The notes under the pieces are model-generated. The model searched no databases, was not told the origin of the DNA, and saw only the letters and a program-made list of their open reading frames with translations. 64,000 nucleotides of DNA, from positions 4,655,001 through 4,719,000 of the forward strand of contig NC_134846.1 in the NCBI RefSeq assembly GCF_965363235.1, given 5' to 3'. The position numbers and the translations under genes were made by a program. Origin of the DNA: Mytilus galloprovincialis (taxonomy: Eukaryota > Mollusca > Bivalvia > Mytilida > Mytilidae). Positions 32,408 through 46,121 of this stretch are shown here, one piece after another. The stretch's first letter is position 1. Every line of letters begins with the position of its first letter.

Positions 32408-33231
32408 GACGTTACGCGCGATGTTCGTACATGTAAGCGTAACACAACGTCGCAAAATCGACGTTGCTTTTTAACTACTTATTGAAAATTGATGTATTTT
32501 AGATTTTTAAAAAATTAAGAAAAATAACATTTTAAAAAATCATAAAATTCTACCATTATAAGACCACTGATAAGCAAACAATTGACGTTAATTTGAGTTG
32601 AATTCGTTTTTACGTCAAAAAATGGCGATGCGACAACCTTGTAAGCCTTTGAAAAATTGCTCATAAATTACCATATATAATTTATCAGGATATTTGTCTT
32701 TAAATTCATAAAATTAAGCAAATTAACATTGATGTAGTAAATACAAATACTAAACTTTTTCCATTTTAGATAAATGTTTTTGGATTCTCAAATCTAGAAT
32801 CCCAATTTTTTTCACGGTGGGACAGATTTGCCCTTGTAGTATGGAACGCTTTTTTCCCTATGACGTCATCATAATGTCATAAAAAATGCATAAAAGACTG
32901 AAGGAACCTTTCGGTTGAATAATGGAAAAAAAAGTTTTTCAAAATATTAAATAGTTTAGACGAAAATCATAGTTTAGTGGTTACAATAAATGAAATATGT
33001 TACGCGGGACAGCCAAAAAATAGCCGTTTTTTTAAGATGAAGCTTGTCGCCTGCAGCATAAAAACATAGTTTCAACAATTATTTATTTCGTTTTTATTTA
33101 AAAAAAAAACATTATTTTTTAAAATACGTACAATAGCAATGAATATGATATCACACAATTATATATTTTGGACTTGCATCTTGCCAACTACACCGATTTT
33201 CTAATGAGGTACGAACATCGCGCGTAACGTC
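32408..33231. mobile_element. Non-autonomous DNA transposon with perfect 23-bp inverted ends
   Basis: 824 bp bounded by perfect inverted repeats of 23 bp (32408-32430 and 33209-33231; core GTTACGCGCGATGTTCGTAC). Interior AT-rich, no coding frame. At most a 3-bp TCT duplication is visible. It abuts the 5' side of the Penelope-like relic. Confidence 0.78.
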
Positions 33232-33239
33232 TCTACATT

Positions 33240-34640
33240 CAGGTCTTTGCGCGCCACAGAGAGTTAAATCGTTAACAAGCATACCACTGCCACTACCAAG
33301 CCGAACATTTGAAAGTCCCTGCCATGTACTGGTTACCGAAATTACACAAAAAAAAACCTTTAAATTCCGTTTCATTTCCGCATCGAGTAAGTGTTCTACT
33401 ACTTATATATCAGTGTTTCTAACTGCCTCCATTACTACTATCAAAGAACTAGTTATTATCTTTTGTAATAAAGCTTATGAAAATAATGATGTTAATTGTT
33501 TTTGGAGTGTTAAAAACTCTTTAGAGGTTTTATATAAAATACATGCTTTTGATGGTCCTTATAATTCTGTTGACAGTTATGATTTTTCTACTCTGTACAC
33601 TACACTTCCACACAATCTTATAAAGAAAAAGTTTTTGTATTTGATAAAATGGTCGTTCGAAAAATCTCATTGTAATTTCATTTGCTGTAACTCGTTTAAA
33701 GCTTTTTCTGTAACGAAAAAAGGAAATTATGATAGTTACACTTACTGGAAATGTGAGGATATGATTGAAGCTGATAATATTTATGTACTTTTCGGTGATA
33801 AAGTGTATCATCAGGTAGAAGGTATATTCCTATGGGCACTAACTGCCCCTTTAATAGCAGATTTATTTCTATAAATGCTATAAATCTCAGTTTATGACCA
33901 AACTCAGTAATGACCCGTCATTGTTATATTTGGTTGATACATTCAAAAATACCTACCGTTACCAGGATATTTTTTCGTTGAATAATTCTGAGTTCTTTAA
34001 ATATACTTCCGAAATTTACCCCAAAGAACTTACTTTAACTAAATCTAACACAAACAGCAGCAGTTGTCCTTTTCTAGATTTAGACCTTTCAATGTCTTAC
34101 GAGTAAATACATGTGTACATACAAAAGAGACGATTTTTCATTTCCTATCATTAATTTTCCTTTTTTAAACGGCGATGTGCCTTTGGCTCCATCATACGGT
34201 GTTTATATATCCCAACTCGTTCGGTATGCCCTTGTGTTCTGATGTCATAGATTTTTACGAACGTAATCAATGCATCACTGGGAAATTATTGTGTCAGGGA
34301 TTTCGATACCATTAATTACTTAAAACTTTTACTAAATTCTTTCATAGATACAAAAATTTTATTAGTAAATTTGACTGTACCTGTATAAAACTTATTAAAA
34401 ATGGTATTTCACATTCTAAATTTGACGGTAATATTGTACTTAAAGCGAGGAAATCACTATGTGATCCGTGTAAACTCATCGAACCTTTAAACAAACTTAT
34501 AAGTAAGGGTTATCGTACCAATATTGTAATTAGATCTCTGAATATAGTTTACATTGACACTAATATCGATTTTGTCATTAGCAAATTAAAACTAAATTGT
34601 ATCTTCTTTTGAGGCAGGATGTAGATAGACACACACGCGT
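33240..34640 (+). pseudogene. Penelope-like element reverse transcriptase, decayed
   Basis: Recognisable in scattered frames: PAMYWLPKLHK (about 33320), YDFSTLYTTLPHNL (about 33570-33615), a damaged GI-PMGT-type motif at 33815-33874 ('GIFLWALTAPLIADLFL'), NNSEFFKYTSEIYPKELTLT (33985-34045), CPFLDLDLS, NFPF..GDVP..SYGVYISQL (34160-34220) and KARKSLCDPCKLIEPLNKLI (about 34445-34500). At the position expected for the catalytic YLDD the frame reads YRYQDI, so the active site is lost, and stops and frameshifts interrupt it. No 5' part is visible. These features fit the Penelope-like family common in bivalves. Confidence 0.85.
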
Positions 34641-35170
34641 CTAAAGAAGTCGCTCTTCACTACCCTACTACCTGCCGATACATTTATTTTTGGCATTGAA
34701 CAAGTCATGTCTTCTCTGACTGTTCATGACGTTACATTGTAAAATACTAAATCCCTGGGATGTGTTTTAGTTGATTTTAGTCTCTGGTGCATGATTTTTT
34801 ATTACTAATTCTTTTGGGCTAACTAGCTGTCAGTAACTGCGAGTACTCTCAAATCGTATTTTCTTGTTAATTCGACCTGTTGATACTGTTTATAATGTTT
34901 TTTTTTATTATTTTATATTAATATGGATCTATATACCAGCTTTGATTATTTGGAATATCTACTAATTTTCACTTCTTTGTACTACATTTGTACGAACATC
35001 AAGATTATTCTCCTTTTATCTGTACGGGGAAGTTTAGCTAGCTCTAATTTGTATAGTTTTATTGTTGATATTCACCCCATTTGTATCTAGTGTTAAATTA
35101 TGTATTTATATGACAGCACTTTTTTGGTATTCCTAATTATTGAAAGAATTTTATACACATACGTAGTATA
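34641..35170 (+). mobile_element. Probable 3' tail of the Penelope-like element
   Basis: AT-rich, without coding potential, directly continuing the relic. Assignment rests on position only; the end is not defined. Confidence 0.4.
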
Positions 35171-35199
35171 CTTAAAAAGATTTAGTTATTTTTCATTTA

Positions 35200-35463
35200 C
35201 CTGTAGAATCTGATGTACATTAGTTGTCGTTTGTTTATGTAATTTATACGCGTTTCTCGTTTTATATAGATTAGACCGTTGGTTTTCCCGTTTAAATGGT
35301 TTTACACTTGTAATTTTGGGACCCTTTATAGCTTTTTGTTCGGTGTGACATAAGGCTCTGTGGTGAAGGCTGTACATTGACCTATAATGGTTTACTTTTA
35401 TAAATTGTTATTTGGATGGAGAGTTGTCTCATTGACGCTCACACCACATCTTCCTATATCTAT
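35200..35463 (+). repeat. Dispersed repeat family A, long copy 11
   Basis: Best full-length copy: 'gaatctgatgtacattagtt', 'ttagaccgttggttttcccg', 'gggaccctttatagcttttt', 'gaaggctgtacattgaccta', 'gatggagagttgtctcattg', 'acaccacatcttcctatatc'. Confidence 0.85.
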
Positions 35464-35481
35464 ATAAGTCGGCACTATGAA

Positions 35482-35615
35482 GCACAGGCACTCGTCTAAG
35501 AAAAAAAATCCGATATACCTTTATATAACATGTTATATAAAGGTATATAGGAATTTCTTAATTACATGTTATATAAAGGTATATAGGATTTTTTTTCTGA
35601 GACGAGTGCCTGTGC
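35482..35615. mobile_element. 134-bp hairpin MITE
   Basis: Ends GCACAGGCACTCGTCT and its complement, arms of about 50 bp continuing through 'ccttTATATAACatg' tracts; flanked by TATGAA at 35476-35481 and 35616-35621 (6-bp target duplication). Confidence 0.82.
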
Positions 35616-35639
35616 TATGAAGGCTTCCTCAAATTTAAA

Positions 35640-36240
35640 TATGGTTGCGGTTCCCATTTTAACTAATAAAATTCTATAACCGTCCAAATAACTCTGCAAT
35701 GTGATATCAGAAAGGAGTAGGTCCGGTAAGGGCCAATTTTTGCCTCAAATTTCAGGTTCATCGAACGAAATATTTTTGACCCTCTTTAAACACTTTAGTG
35801 TCTATTTCAATTGATTTAATTCGTTTATGTGAAACTTTTTAACTGATTAAGTCATTAAAAACGCTCCGATTCAAGCTTGAATATGAAAAATCTATCAAAT
35901 ATGCAAAAAAAATAGTTACTTTTCAGAAGGCTTTTGTCAAAAATGAAAGTGGCCGCATCCGTATTCATATTAAAGTATGTCGATATACATAAATAATTCA
36001 ACAAAGTTTCACGAAATTGGGAAAGTATTTTTGAGTATTAGTCCGAAAAGTTTAAACTACAAAATCCCCTATTCATTTATCAATAAAATCCCATAACTTG
36101 GAAACAAAAATCAAAAATGTACATATAGCAACCGAAAGGTAGCTAACGTCATTAGATATTTAAAACAATTCACCAAAGTTTCATGAAAATTGTTAAAAGC
36201 ATTTACGATGTGTTGACGACAGACGGACGGACAAAGATTT
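35640..36240. repeat. Probable dispersed repeat family E
   Basis: Contains 'ggtccggtaagggccaattt', 'tttcaggttcatcgaacgaa' and ends near 'gacgacagacggacggacaa', phrasing seen widely in bivalve repeats. Only one copy in the window, so this is family memory rather than internal comparison. Confidence 0.45.
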
Positions 36241-38040
36241 GCCATAATACATATGTAAATGGGAGTGCAAAGGACGAGTTGGAGTTAGTTCTTACCGACT
36301 TAAGTTCTTTTTTTCTAGTGATTGTTGATTTAATATCATAATATTTAATACCGTATTTTCGAATAATAATAATTGACTCAAAACTTTGAAATAAATTCAA
36401 AATTTTGTTTTATAACGAATTTTGAATGAAAGTAATTAAAATACCGAAATTGACCGTTATAGAAAATTAACTCCGTATCTTGAAAGATTTTAATTAATTA
36501 AAATTTAATCTGTAATTTAGATTTCAAAAATGTGTATACGAGATATGCGTGTATTGTTGAAAACAAATGCTAACTTGGAAAATTTTCTTGATTCTTTTGT
36601 GGTAAGTCTGACTGTGTTAATATTATAACCTTCGAAATAATTTGAAATTAATAGCTTAACAAGTTCAACATGTTTGTAAGGAATAGTTTGCGCTAAAAAA
36701 TTTGAAACAGTATATATAACGGTCATGTCAGGTTAGATTACTTTATGGGAGGTCAGAGTATTCACTTGATAAGAGCTGTAACAGATAAACCAAAATTTAT
36801 GATCTCTGTTTTAGCAATACACCAATGTCACAGACTGTAGTGTTTATGCACAGTACATGGTTGCACTTTTCACCTCTACAAACTTTAATTGAAAACCAAT
36901 TTTTGTTCAGATTAAACAAATGTTGCTTTCGAATAAACAATTGTTACAGGGATCATCATAAATAGTTCTTACATCGAAACTGAAAACTGACATTCTAATT
37001 TGTCTTTCTAGAATAAGAAACCCTAAGGAATATAAAATATATTCCAAAATACTAGACTAAAGTAGTAAAAATGTTATACAAGTTTACAATTTCATCCATT
37101 TAGAAAAAAAAGAATGATTCTGATTGTGGCTTAAGGATAATGCATCATTTCCTTATAGACTTGTAATATTGTATTCAAATATCTATCATGAAATAAGTTG
37201 TTAAAAATTTCGTTTAAAAAAAAACCCGCCTTTTGGAAAAAAAAGTTCTGATTTTCACAAGCATGTCAGATTTAGCAAGTATAACTGTTCAATCATTCTT
37301 GTAAATACTTTCGGTAATTGTAATTTTGAGCTATATTCTAAAACAATTATTTTCAGATATTATCACATTCATCTGACCAAATGACAATTGACATGTATGA
37401 AACAAGGGCACATTAATTAGCAGTTCGGGTTATTTATGATTAAAGGTGTATACACTCCCCTCAAAGTTCAGAAAATTGTAGTTTAATGAGAAAACGTGAC
37501 AGTAATAATCAATGATTGTTTGTTGATTGCTTAATGTTTAGTGGCAAATATTTCATGCAACAACACATGTACATGTTTGTGTAAACACTGAATGTATCCA
37601 TACCTATTTATTCCTTGTCTTTGTCTTTTCTTCTTCATTTTCCTTTAAATGTATTCAAGTGATGACCTTCTTTTGCAACACGAAGTTTTAAACAGAAGAC
37701 AAAAACAATACATGAATATCTGAGTAGCATTTATCATGCTGTACGTTGAAAGTGGCATCAGTGACAAAATAAATGTGTGGGCGTCAAATTCAGCAGAAAA
37801 AGTTACGACTCTGACAAACATAAGTAGTACATTTTAAATATTGTGTTGACCTACAAATATCAACATCTGTTATCATGTAATTGAACGACACGGATACGTA
37901 GGATGTATTTATTGAAGAAAATCAACATTTTCAAGATTCAGATAGAGAAAAATCTGTAGATAGTTTATAAAGATGGTATAGCCTTGGAAAATTGGAGGTA
38001 AATATTTTACTTTTTTATCATATAGAAGAAGAAAAAAAAA
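36241..38040. other. AT-rich intergenic DNA, nothing recognised
   Basis: Read on both strands; only short chance frames. Confidence 0.55.
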
Positions 38041-38094
38041 GAAATGATTCCGTGTCATGCTTGTGCAGTTTATCTAACAAATCATATAAAATTG

Positions 38095-38400
38095 AGAAAG
38101 GAAATGGAGAATGTGTCAAAGCGACAACAACCCGACCATAGAGCAGACAACAGCCGAAGGCCACCAGTAGGTCTTCAATGTAGCGAGAATTCCCGCACCC
38201 GTATAGGTGTCCTTCAGCTGGCCCCTAAACAAATATATATACTAGTACAGTGATAATGGACGTCATACTAAACTCCGAATTATACACACGAAACTAAAAA
38301 CTAAAGGCCAGAGTCTCCTGACTTGGGACAGGCGCAAAATTGCGGCGAGGACATGTTTATGAGATCTCAACCCTCCCCCTATACCTCTAGCCAATGTAGA
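38095..38400 (-). repeat. Dispersed repeat family C, copy 2
   Basis: Reverse copy of 29213-29350 ('gcgacaacaacccgaccata', 'gcgagaattcccgcacccgt', 'gtccttcagctggcccct'), extended by 'agtctcctgacttgggacag' and 'gcggcgaggacatgtttatg'; the extension resembles 62690-62760. Confidence 0.78.
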
Positions 38401-39440
38401 AAAGTAAACGCATAACAATACGCACATTAAAATTCAGTTCAAGAGAAGTCCGAGTCCGATGTCAAAAGATGTAACAAAAGAAAATAAATAAAATGACAAT
38501 AATATACATGTATACAATAGACCTTTATTATACTGGAGTGCATTCAGGTACTAATCCAGCTTTGATTCCTAATAAATTATCATGTATTATTATGGTGCAT
38601 GTAACATTTTGAAATTTAATCACATTTCTGAATTTACTTCTTTATCAAGTCTATTTTCAATCTACACGTACGCATATTAATAAAACATAATACAGTCTAT
38701 GATTTAAGCCCAAGAATTTGCATCAAAATGATGTTGAATAAAAAGGGAACTTATTTCCTGTACCACTTAGAAAACACCATATTTTCAAATTAAACTGTCA
38801 CATCAATCATGTCAATTATAATATTATGTTATTTCACAGACATCAAATGGTTTCTCTCTAAATTTATAGGTGACAATTTTCATGATTGTTGCAAGAAGGG
38901 ATAAAAATGAAATACACAATACCAATCAAGAAAAGTATATTTTTTTCTCATTAAATATGAGATTTCGATTTTTTTACAATTTTTTTTCTTCAATAAATTT
39001 TAAGATTAAAATAATTGAAAAACCATATATAAAAATAATTAGTTTTCAAATAAATCTTGAAAGTCATGATACATCAAAGAATATTTCCATTTTTTTTTAA
39101 TTAAAAAAGGGGAGGGTCAACCCCAAATGTGTCTGTGCATTTTCTTAAAACTTTAAAAGTTTTACAATTTTGTGTTTAAAATACTGTTAGTTAAGTAATA
39201 TTATCGGTCCCATATCAGTATGAAATGACAGATTTATAGCACTACTTTAACATTTTATAATTGAGAGAAGATGGATCTAGGACTGAATATGAAATATCGA
39301 TTACATGTAACATGTTCGTTCCGTCAATACTTTTGTTATCTACTGCGCCAAAGGCGAGACCGACTATAAAATGTTTGAAGGTTTGAAAATGCGTTACCAT
39401 CCTCGCAGATATGAGTTATTTCTTCCATAACGCTATTAAT
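38401..39440. other. AT-rich intergenic DNA, nothing recognised
   Basis: Only low-complexity frames such as 38870-39100. Confidence 0.5.
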
Positions 39441-39447
39441 TCTTTTA

Positions 39448-40122
39448 AGTCCCCTACCGACGAAGTCGACTGGGGCTTTAGGTTTGCACTCCGTCCGTCT
39501 GTCCATCCGTCAGTCCGGAAAATCAGTTTTTCACACTTTTTTTGTCATGCTTGAAGATATTTATTTGATCTTTGGTGTATTGTTTTAGCATGATAAGTTA
39601 CAGATAAAGTTCGAGCTTTGTTTCAGTCTGGTGTCCTTCGACTTTGGAAATTCACTTAAATAATCAGTTTTCTGTACTTTTTTCTCATTCTTGAAGAAAT
39701 TGATTTGATAATTGGTACTTTGTTATCCTGACAAGTTACTACAGAGTTCAAATTTGAATTTTGTTCCGGTCTGATGAATTTGTGCAGAGTTATGGTCCTT
39801 GGACTTAGAAAATTCACTCAAATAATCAGTTTTCGGCACTTTTTTACGTCATGCTTGAAGATATTAATTTGAAAATTAATTTATAGTTTCTCCATGACAG
39901 GTTACAGATCAAATTCGAATTCTGTTCCGGTCTGATAATATTGTGCAGAGTTATGGTCCTTGGACTTAGAAAATTCACTTAAAAATCAGTTTGCAACATT
40001 TTTGTCGTTATTTTTGTAGATATTGACTTGATATTTGTTATATAGTTTACACCATGACAAGTTATTATAGATTAAGTCAGAATTTTGTTCCAATACAATG
40101 AATTTCTAACCGGTAGGGGACT
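39448..40122. repeat. Tandem-repeat element bounded by 12-bp inverted ends
   Basis: Ends AGTCCCCTACCG (39448-39459) and its complement (40111-40122). Inside are four diverged units of about 140-165 bp with 'aatcagtttt', 'gtcatgcttgaagatatt', 'catgacaagttacagat', 'gcagagttatggtccttgg'. The 'cactccgtccgtctgtccat' start is a widespread molluscan repeat phrase. Confidence 0.75.
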
Positions 40123-40504
40123 GTGTATTGCCATGCAATACTAACAGAATGCTTGTTTAATTCTTCATACATGTAACTTATAATTTTTATTTGTTGATTG
40201 TTTATCTTTAATTTCAAACCATAAGTAAATAACCTTTTTCTCTGCTGAAAGATCACCTACATGTTAATCTGCACCTTATTGAACAAATTGCTATTCTCAT
40301 CCATGTGATTAGTAAACTGACACTTTTTATTATATTAGCCAAATTAAAAAAAAAAGCTTACAAAATTTACATTGATAACGCAAATCAATCATATTAGTCA
40401 TAGTTACGCATACAACGACTGCATTATGAGTATTAAAATATGTATTTCACGTTTGTAATTAAGAGTGTCTTTTTTTTGGGGGGGGGGGGTAATTTTTTTA
40501 AACA

Positions 40505-40890
40505 TATTTATGCCCCCGCCGTAGCTATTACCACTTTGCAAATGGAAAAATTGATGACTTTTTCGTTTCCATTCTCTAACTTAATTTAACTTCAACCAAT
40601 TGTAATGAATGTATACACAATGCTAATTACCACAAAATACAGATCAAGTTTGAATTTTGGGGGTGTCACTTTTACTGTTCTAGACTTAATATGCTCCTTT
40701 ACAAATGGAAAAAAAATGCTGAATTTGTCGTTTCCGTTCTCTAAATTAAGTAGCTTCGAGAGTAGCCGCAACCAATTGTTATGAAATTATACACAATGCT
40801 TATTACCAAAAGATACAGATCAAGTTTGAGTGTTTGGGATGTTACTTATTCTGTCCCTTTATAACTTTATATGATATGCAATTGGGGCAT
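40505..40890. repeat. Second molluscan-type repeat, two diverged units
   Basis: Units starting near 40527 and 40691 share 'ttacaaatggaaaaa', 'cgtttcc(a/g)ttctcta', 'caaccaattgt' and 'tacagatcaagtttga', period about 165 bp. Confidence 0.7.
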
Positions 40891-43800
40891 CATCTGTTTT
40901 CCATGGACTCATTCTCCATTTTCTTTCAATACTGTTTTATTTTAGTTGTCATTTATCAGGTTAGATTTGTTAATCTCTAAACAAGCATCTTTGAACACTA
41001 CAGATTTTTGGAGAAAATGAAAGACGCAAAACTATCTTCCTATAGAGGAGTTTAGAGCAATGCTGTTTTCCAGGACAACATTTCAATAGCTTTGAAGACA
41101 ATTAAGGGTAAATAAATTATTTTGATATAACGAATTAAGAGTGCGTATGGTGGGTTTTTACTGCTGACACACCTAGGATTTCTGTTTTTCAGAAATACTG
41201 ACCCAAAAATAAGTTTCCCCATGTAGCATTTAATAGAAGGGATAACATTGAAAAAAATAGAAGTTGAACTTGAATATTTTGTCTGTCTAAAAACAGTTAT
41301 GTGTATGGTTTCTGTATATAGACAAATGCCTGATAGGTTGATTGATTGTTGGTTGTTTTACGCCGCATTAACACAAAAAGGCTATATCTAGCGGCGACAA
41401 ATGCCTGATAGGTGAGCCTGTATTACACAGTAATAATTTAGAGTAAAAGTGACAGTAAAAGTTAATAATTCATTGCCAAGAATTAGTCCGGTTTAAGGGA
41501 GGTAATCCAATCTTGTCAATAAATTTATTGCAAGGACTGATAACTCTAGCATACATTGTTATCAATCCATCCCAGCGTGTGTGGTTAATATCGAGGTCTG
41601 GCAATTAGCACCTTGTACATTTTGTCTCATATCTTAAATTCATGTTATAAACATACACAATAAATTTTCTGATTTTATCATGGAAGTTGATAATATATCA
41701 AGAACCGACTCAGTTAACATTTCAAGTTGGATATCATTTTCCAAAATTGTTCGGAAAACCCGTTCTTAGGAACGTATCTATAACAAGCTGCTATCCCTTT
41801 GACACATCATTTGTTTCCATTCTCTATTTTGTTTCAGTTTTGATACGTTAACTGGCTGTTACAATTAACAACGTGTCTTTTGTTTTAAATTTTATTTTAT
41901 TTCTTTTTTAAATTAGATTTTTATTATCATTTTTTTTTCGAGGAATGATGGGGATTTGTTTTACATGTATGTGTGTTTGTTATACCACTTTACATTTTGC
42001 TCGTTAAATTTGTAGGTCAGTTTTTGTCCTTTTTTCTTTTCATAATTTGAATCTTTGATATAAAATTTTTCCAGTTAAATAATTATAGCTCTCCATTCTT
42101 TTGGTCATTCAATAATCGTCTACGCGAGCAACATTCATCAAAGTAGTCACGACACAAGCATAACATAAATGTGTTTTGAGTTATGATAAAAGATGATGTT
42201 GGGTTGTGGGATACAAGGGAATTTGGAACAATGCATTGTACGTTTTCATAGATCGTGACATATAAAGAAGTCTGGTGTTGGTCATGAGAATAGCACTGAT
42301 TCTTCGTTGATTGATATAAAATGATAAATCATATTTTATATTCTTATTTTTTTATGGCGTAGTCTGTTGGGTCTGTCTTTCAAAAAAGAGGCTACAGACA
42401 CATGCAAGAAACACTCATGAAGCACAAGTCGAAAAAAAACTTAAAAACACTGACAACGCCATGCATGGCAAATAAGGCGTGAATAAGTTAACATATGGAA
42501 TCAAATTAAAATTAAATTTAGAAATTGTTTTCATCGAGAAAAAAGGGGGTCTTTGCCAAAAGCACCAATATGAGCATTGTTATCTGAAATTTTCTATTCA
42601 AAAATACTGGCATAATAAACAACTCTTAATGACACAAACTCGCTATGTTTCGACACCAAGCAGTCATAATTATGCATAGTAGAGAACAGAATAAACCAAA
42701 CCAAACTCAGACCATTAATCATTGAACAAATATGAAATCAGTGAGGTGCTTAGAAAAACAGTATCAATATTGTATCGATCGACTACCAGTTGTTTATCTC
42801 CTTATCATACATTTACTCCGGGGGAGGTTATCAAACATCTTGCTTTACAATATTACAAGCAGGCAATGAAACTACCGTATACTGTGAACAGATCATGGAA
42901 GTATTATATTGACATTTTACTTCCATGTTCAGATAAAGGGTATTTTAAACTGGTCAACCATTTCATTTAAAGCACCACCAAAAGTGATCTCTTGAGGAGT
43001 AATGCTGTATATTTTTCTCTTTCAAGAAATCATTTGTAATTAAAACTTAAAACTGTCATGGGTGGATACCCGATATCCTTTAGTTTTCTATCATGACAAC
43101 ATTTATGGAAATATTTGTTTTAAACTCTCATATCTTTGAAGGAACGTTATATATTGTATAACCGGTACAAATGGCGCTACGTTATTATAACAATTTACAG
43201 TACTATTTAGCCATCATGTCAAACATTTTTTTTGAAAAATATAAATTGTCATTCATGTTTAATGTGATTATTTTCCTTGTTTCGTACACTGAATCTCTTG
43301 ACCATATATAAATATAAGATGATGTATGATTGTCAATGATATAACCTTATACCAGAGTTGACCACCTACTCTTGTTTAGTATGTCCTCATGTACCTGCAG
43401 TTCTCTTTTACATCTTTTTAATTAAACAATCTTAACTTTATTGGTTTTATATGTGTGATCTTATCATAGAAATTATACTATTGTCTAATTTTGAATAAGA
43501 CAAATCAAGGATTTGTAAAGTAAGCTGTTGATACTAATGAAATGTTCATGTAAAGAAATTTAAACACAATTGACTACTGTTTTTTTAATTTGAATATTAT
43601 AGTGCACGATTAATTTTAAACTAATATTTTTTAACAATTTTAAATCATTTGACTTTTAAAATCGACCTTTTCATTTTATTTATACATGTGTATATAATAA
43701 TAGTTTAAGTTGTAACGCAGATAACGTTTATAGTAAAATTTATAAAAAATATACCAATTAAATTAAACATTTAGAAATTACTAATCTTAAATACGACAAC

Positions 43801-46089
43801 TCTATTTTGTGATGATGATATATACAGCGCCGCATGACATCTTAGTTCTCGTGTGTATCATTTTACACTTATCGCTACGCTCTTCATTCAATATTGGTAA
43901 AAATTTCATTTTTGCATTAAAGATGGTATCAAGAGTAATATTTTTTTAAATGTCGAAACTTATATCAAAAGATTCTGCAATCTTTCTACTTTCAAATGAT
44001 AACAAGGTCAAATAAATGTACTTTGATTTAGTATTTTAAAATATTTTTTAAAGATGTGCCCTTATTGGTTATCAATTACATTTTACCATGTAAGTATTTA
44101 TAACAATGACTGTTACTAAGAAAGAAAAATCCGAAAAAATAAATAAAATTATTGCCTGTTTGCTAAAATATTGAAGAACATAATGCAAACAAGGTCAAAC
44201 CATTTTTTTTACAAGAAAATATTTAAATCGTAACTTGAAATATATTTCCCGTTGACTTCTATATACCGAATTCATAGATAAAACCTATGGCCAGTGACGC
44301 ATGCGCATTACGGACCGGACTGATTCTTGACAATGTTCTCAGTCAGTAAAATGTAGAATTTTGTTTAATCAAACGAAGCCTAGTCCCAGTAATTAGACAA
44401 AGCAAGAGGATTGCTTGATCAATTGTTGTTTGCTTTACGTCCAGTGGCAAATATTTAGGCATGTTCAGGTGAAACAAATAAGAATTAATATATGAACAGT
44501 TTGGTACTCTAAAAGGGTTCGTCCTGGTATAAAGATCGGAATATCTCACAGGAAATAAGGATATATTTCAAAGGGATAGACCCCTGAACATTGCTGAACA
44601 GAGATGATGCAATAGTTATTGAACTGATCATTCCCACCGGACGTTGGTGCGTATTTATACACTGTCCCGCACGGCAAAACGGGTTCCCAACTTTAGAAAG
44701 GCTTTAACTGTCGGAACGGGAGAATTTCCAAGGGGTGTTTTGCTCTTAAATTTCACTCTGACAAAAGTATATTTGATAACACGGACAACTTTTTGAAACT
44801 CCATCACGGCAAAGATCTATCATTTAAAATTAATTCACAAATTTCGAACGTTTGTCCATATTACAAGGACTTCAAGAAAGTTCAGGACTAACTATTATCT
44901 TTACCGTTTGGTTATTATGTTATAGTTATTGACTTTAAGCAATAGTTAGTTCATTAATTTAGTAATCATATCATTTCTTATTCTGATTACGTTTAATTTG
45001 CTCAATATATATATCTGATCTGATATCAAAAAAAAAACCGGCAATAAGTACAAACAAATAAAAGGGGGAGAGCAATGTGTTTTAAGCCAAGAAAAGTATC
45101 CAGCATTTTTAAATACGAAAGGCATGTATGATTGATAAGATTAGTTTCTTGTAGTTTTAATACATTGTAATACAGAGTTATTTCTACTTTTCATTTCTGG
45201 ACAGTAAAGCATTTTGTAAAACTCCAGATGTCATTGTTGTATAAACACTAGATTGTTGACATGTTGAGATGGGAGTGAGTGACCTTAAACCTATTAACCA
45301 AATTCCAGTGTACTGTCGGCTGTTGGGATATTATATTACATTACAAATAAATTGTTATTTTTGTGTTAGGCTGGGAAATTTTATAACATGCAGACTTATT
45401 TAACACTTCAAGGAAAATCACATCCTTACAGTATCACAGCTGATACACAATCTGTCAGTCTTTTGACCAACTGACCTCTAACAGAAAGTTTAATTACTTT
45501 TTCTCTACACAAAACTAATAGGCATTACTAATGTAATTACCCTACAAACCAAGGCATCGTTACTTGTCTATTAAAAGTACATCTGACAGTTCAACTTTAA
45601 CTGCAGAAAACAAGCATTAGCCTTTCAAAAAGGGCTACTCGACTCTTAGCTGATGAAAATGGAAAGTGCTCTAGCTTTGTAGATTTATTCATTTACTAGA
45701 ATAGCCATGTGCATCAATCAACAAATTTTACCACACACGTGAGGTCACACGTTATGAAGTAGTATATATCGTTTAACGTTGTTGTTTACGAAACTCCAGA
45801 AGATTCGACTATTTATAGATAAAAGTTACATGTGTACCAATACCATGAATATGCGTGATTAATGACCTGGCAAAATATAATTGCTAAAATAGAGAGGACA
45901 AATCCGATACTCTATGGGATTGAAGGACATTTACTAGGTTTGGATTGTCCTAACCAATCAATAAACTTTGATTATTCACGTCTCGTAATATCTTCCAATC
46001 AGGTAGCAAGAAAAATTGCACTGACTGTCTATCGTTCAATTCTTAATATCGACTCTAGGAGTCTAAACTAGCCATTTGTCAAATAGAGG
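40891..46089. other. Intergenic AT-rich DNA
   Basis: No exon recognised. Repeat fragments include 'tgattgttggttgttttacg' near 41345 and 'tttgacacatcatttgtttc' near 41805. A short plus frame at 42722-42970 (LSPYHTFTPGEVIKHLALQY) has no family I can name and no convincing splice context. Confidence 0.45.
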
Positions 46090-46121
46090 ATATATGAATA
46101 AAACATGTCATAGACAGTCTG

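Noticed and set aside
33530..33811. 93-codon minus ORF
   Set aside because: Antisense shadow of the Penelope-like reverse transcriptase relic.
42722..42970. 82-codon plus ORF considered as an exon
   Set aside because: No recognisable family and no convincing acceptor/donor pair; kept only as a remark in the intergenic entry.
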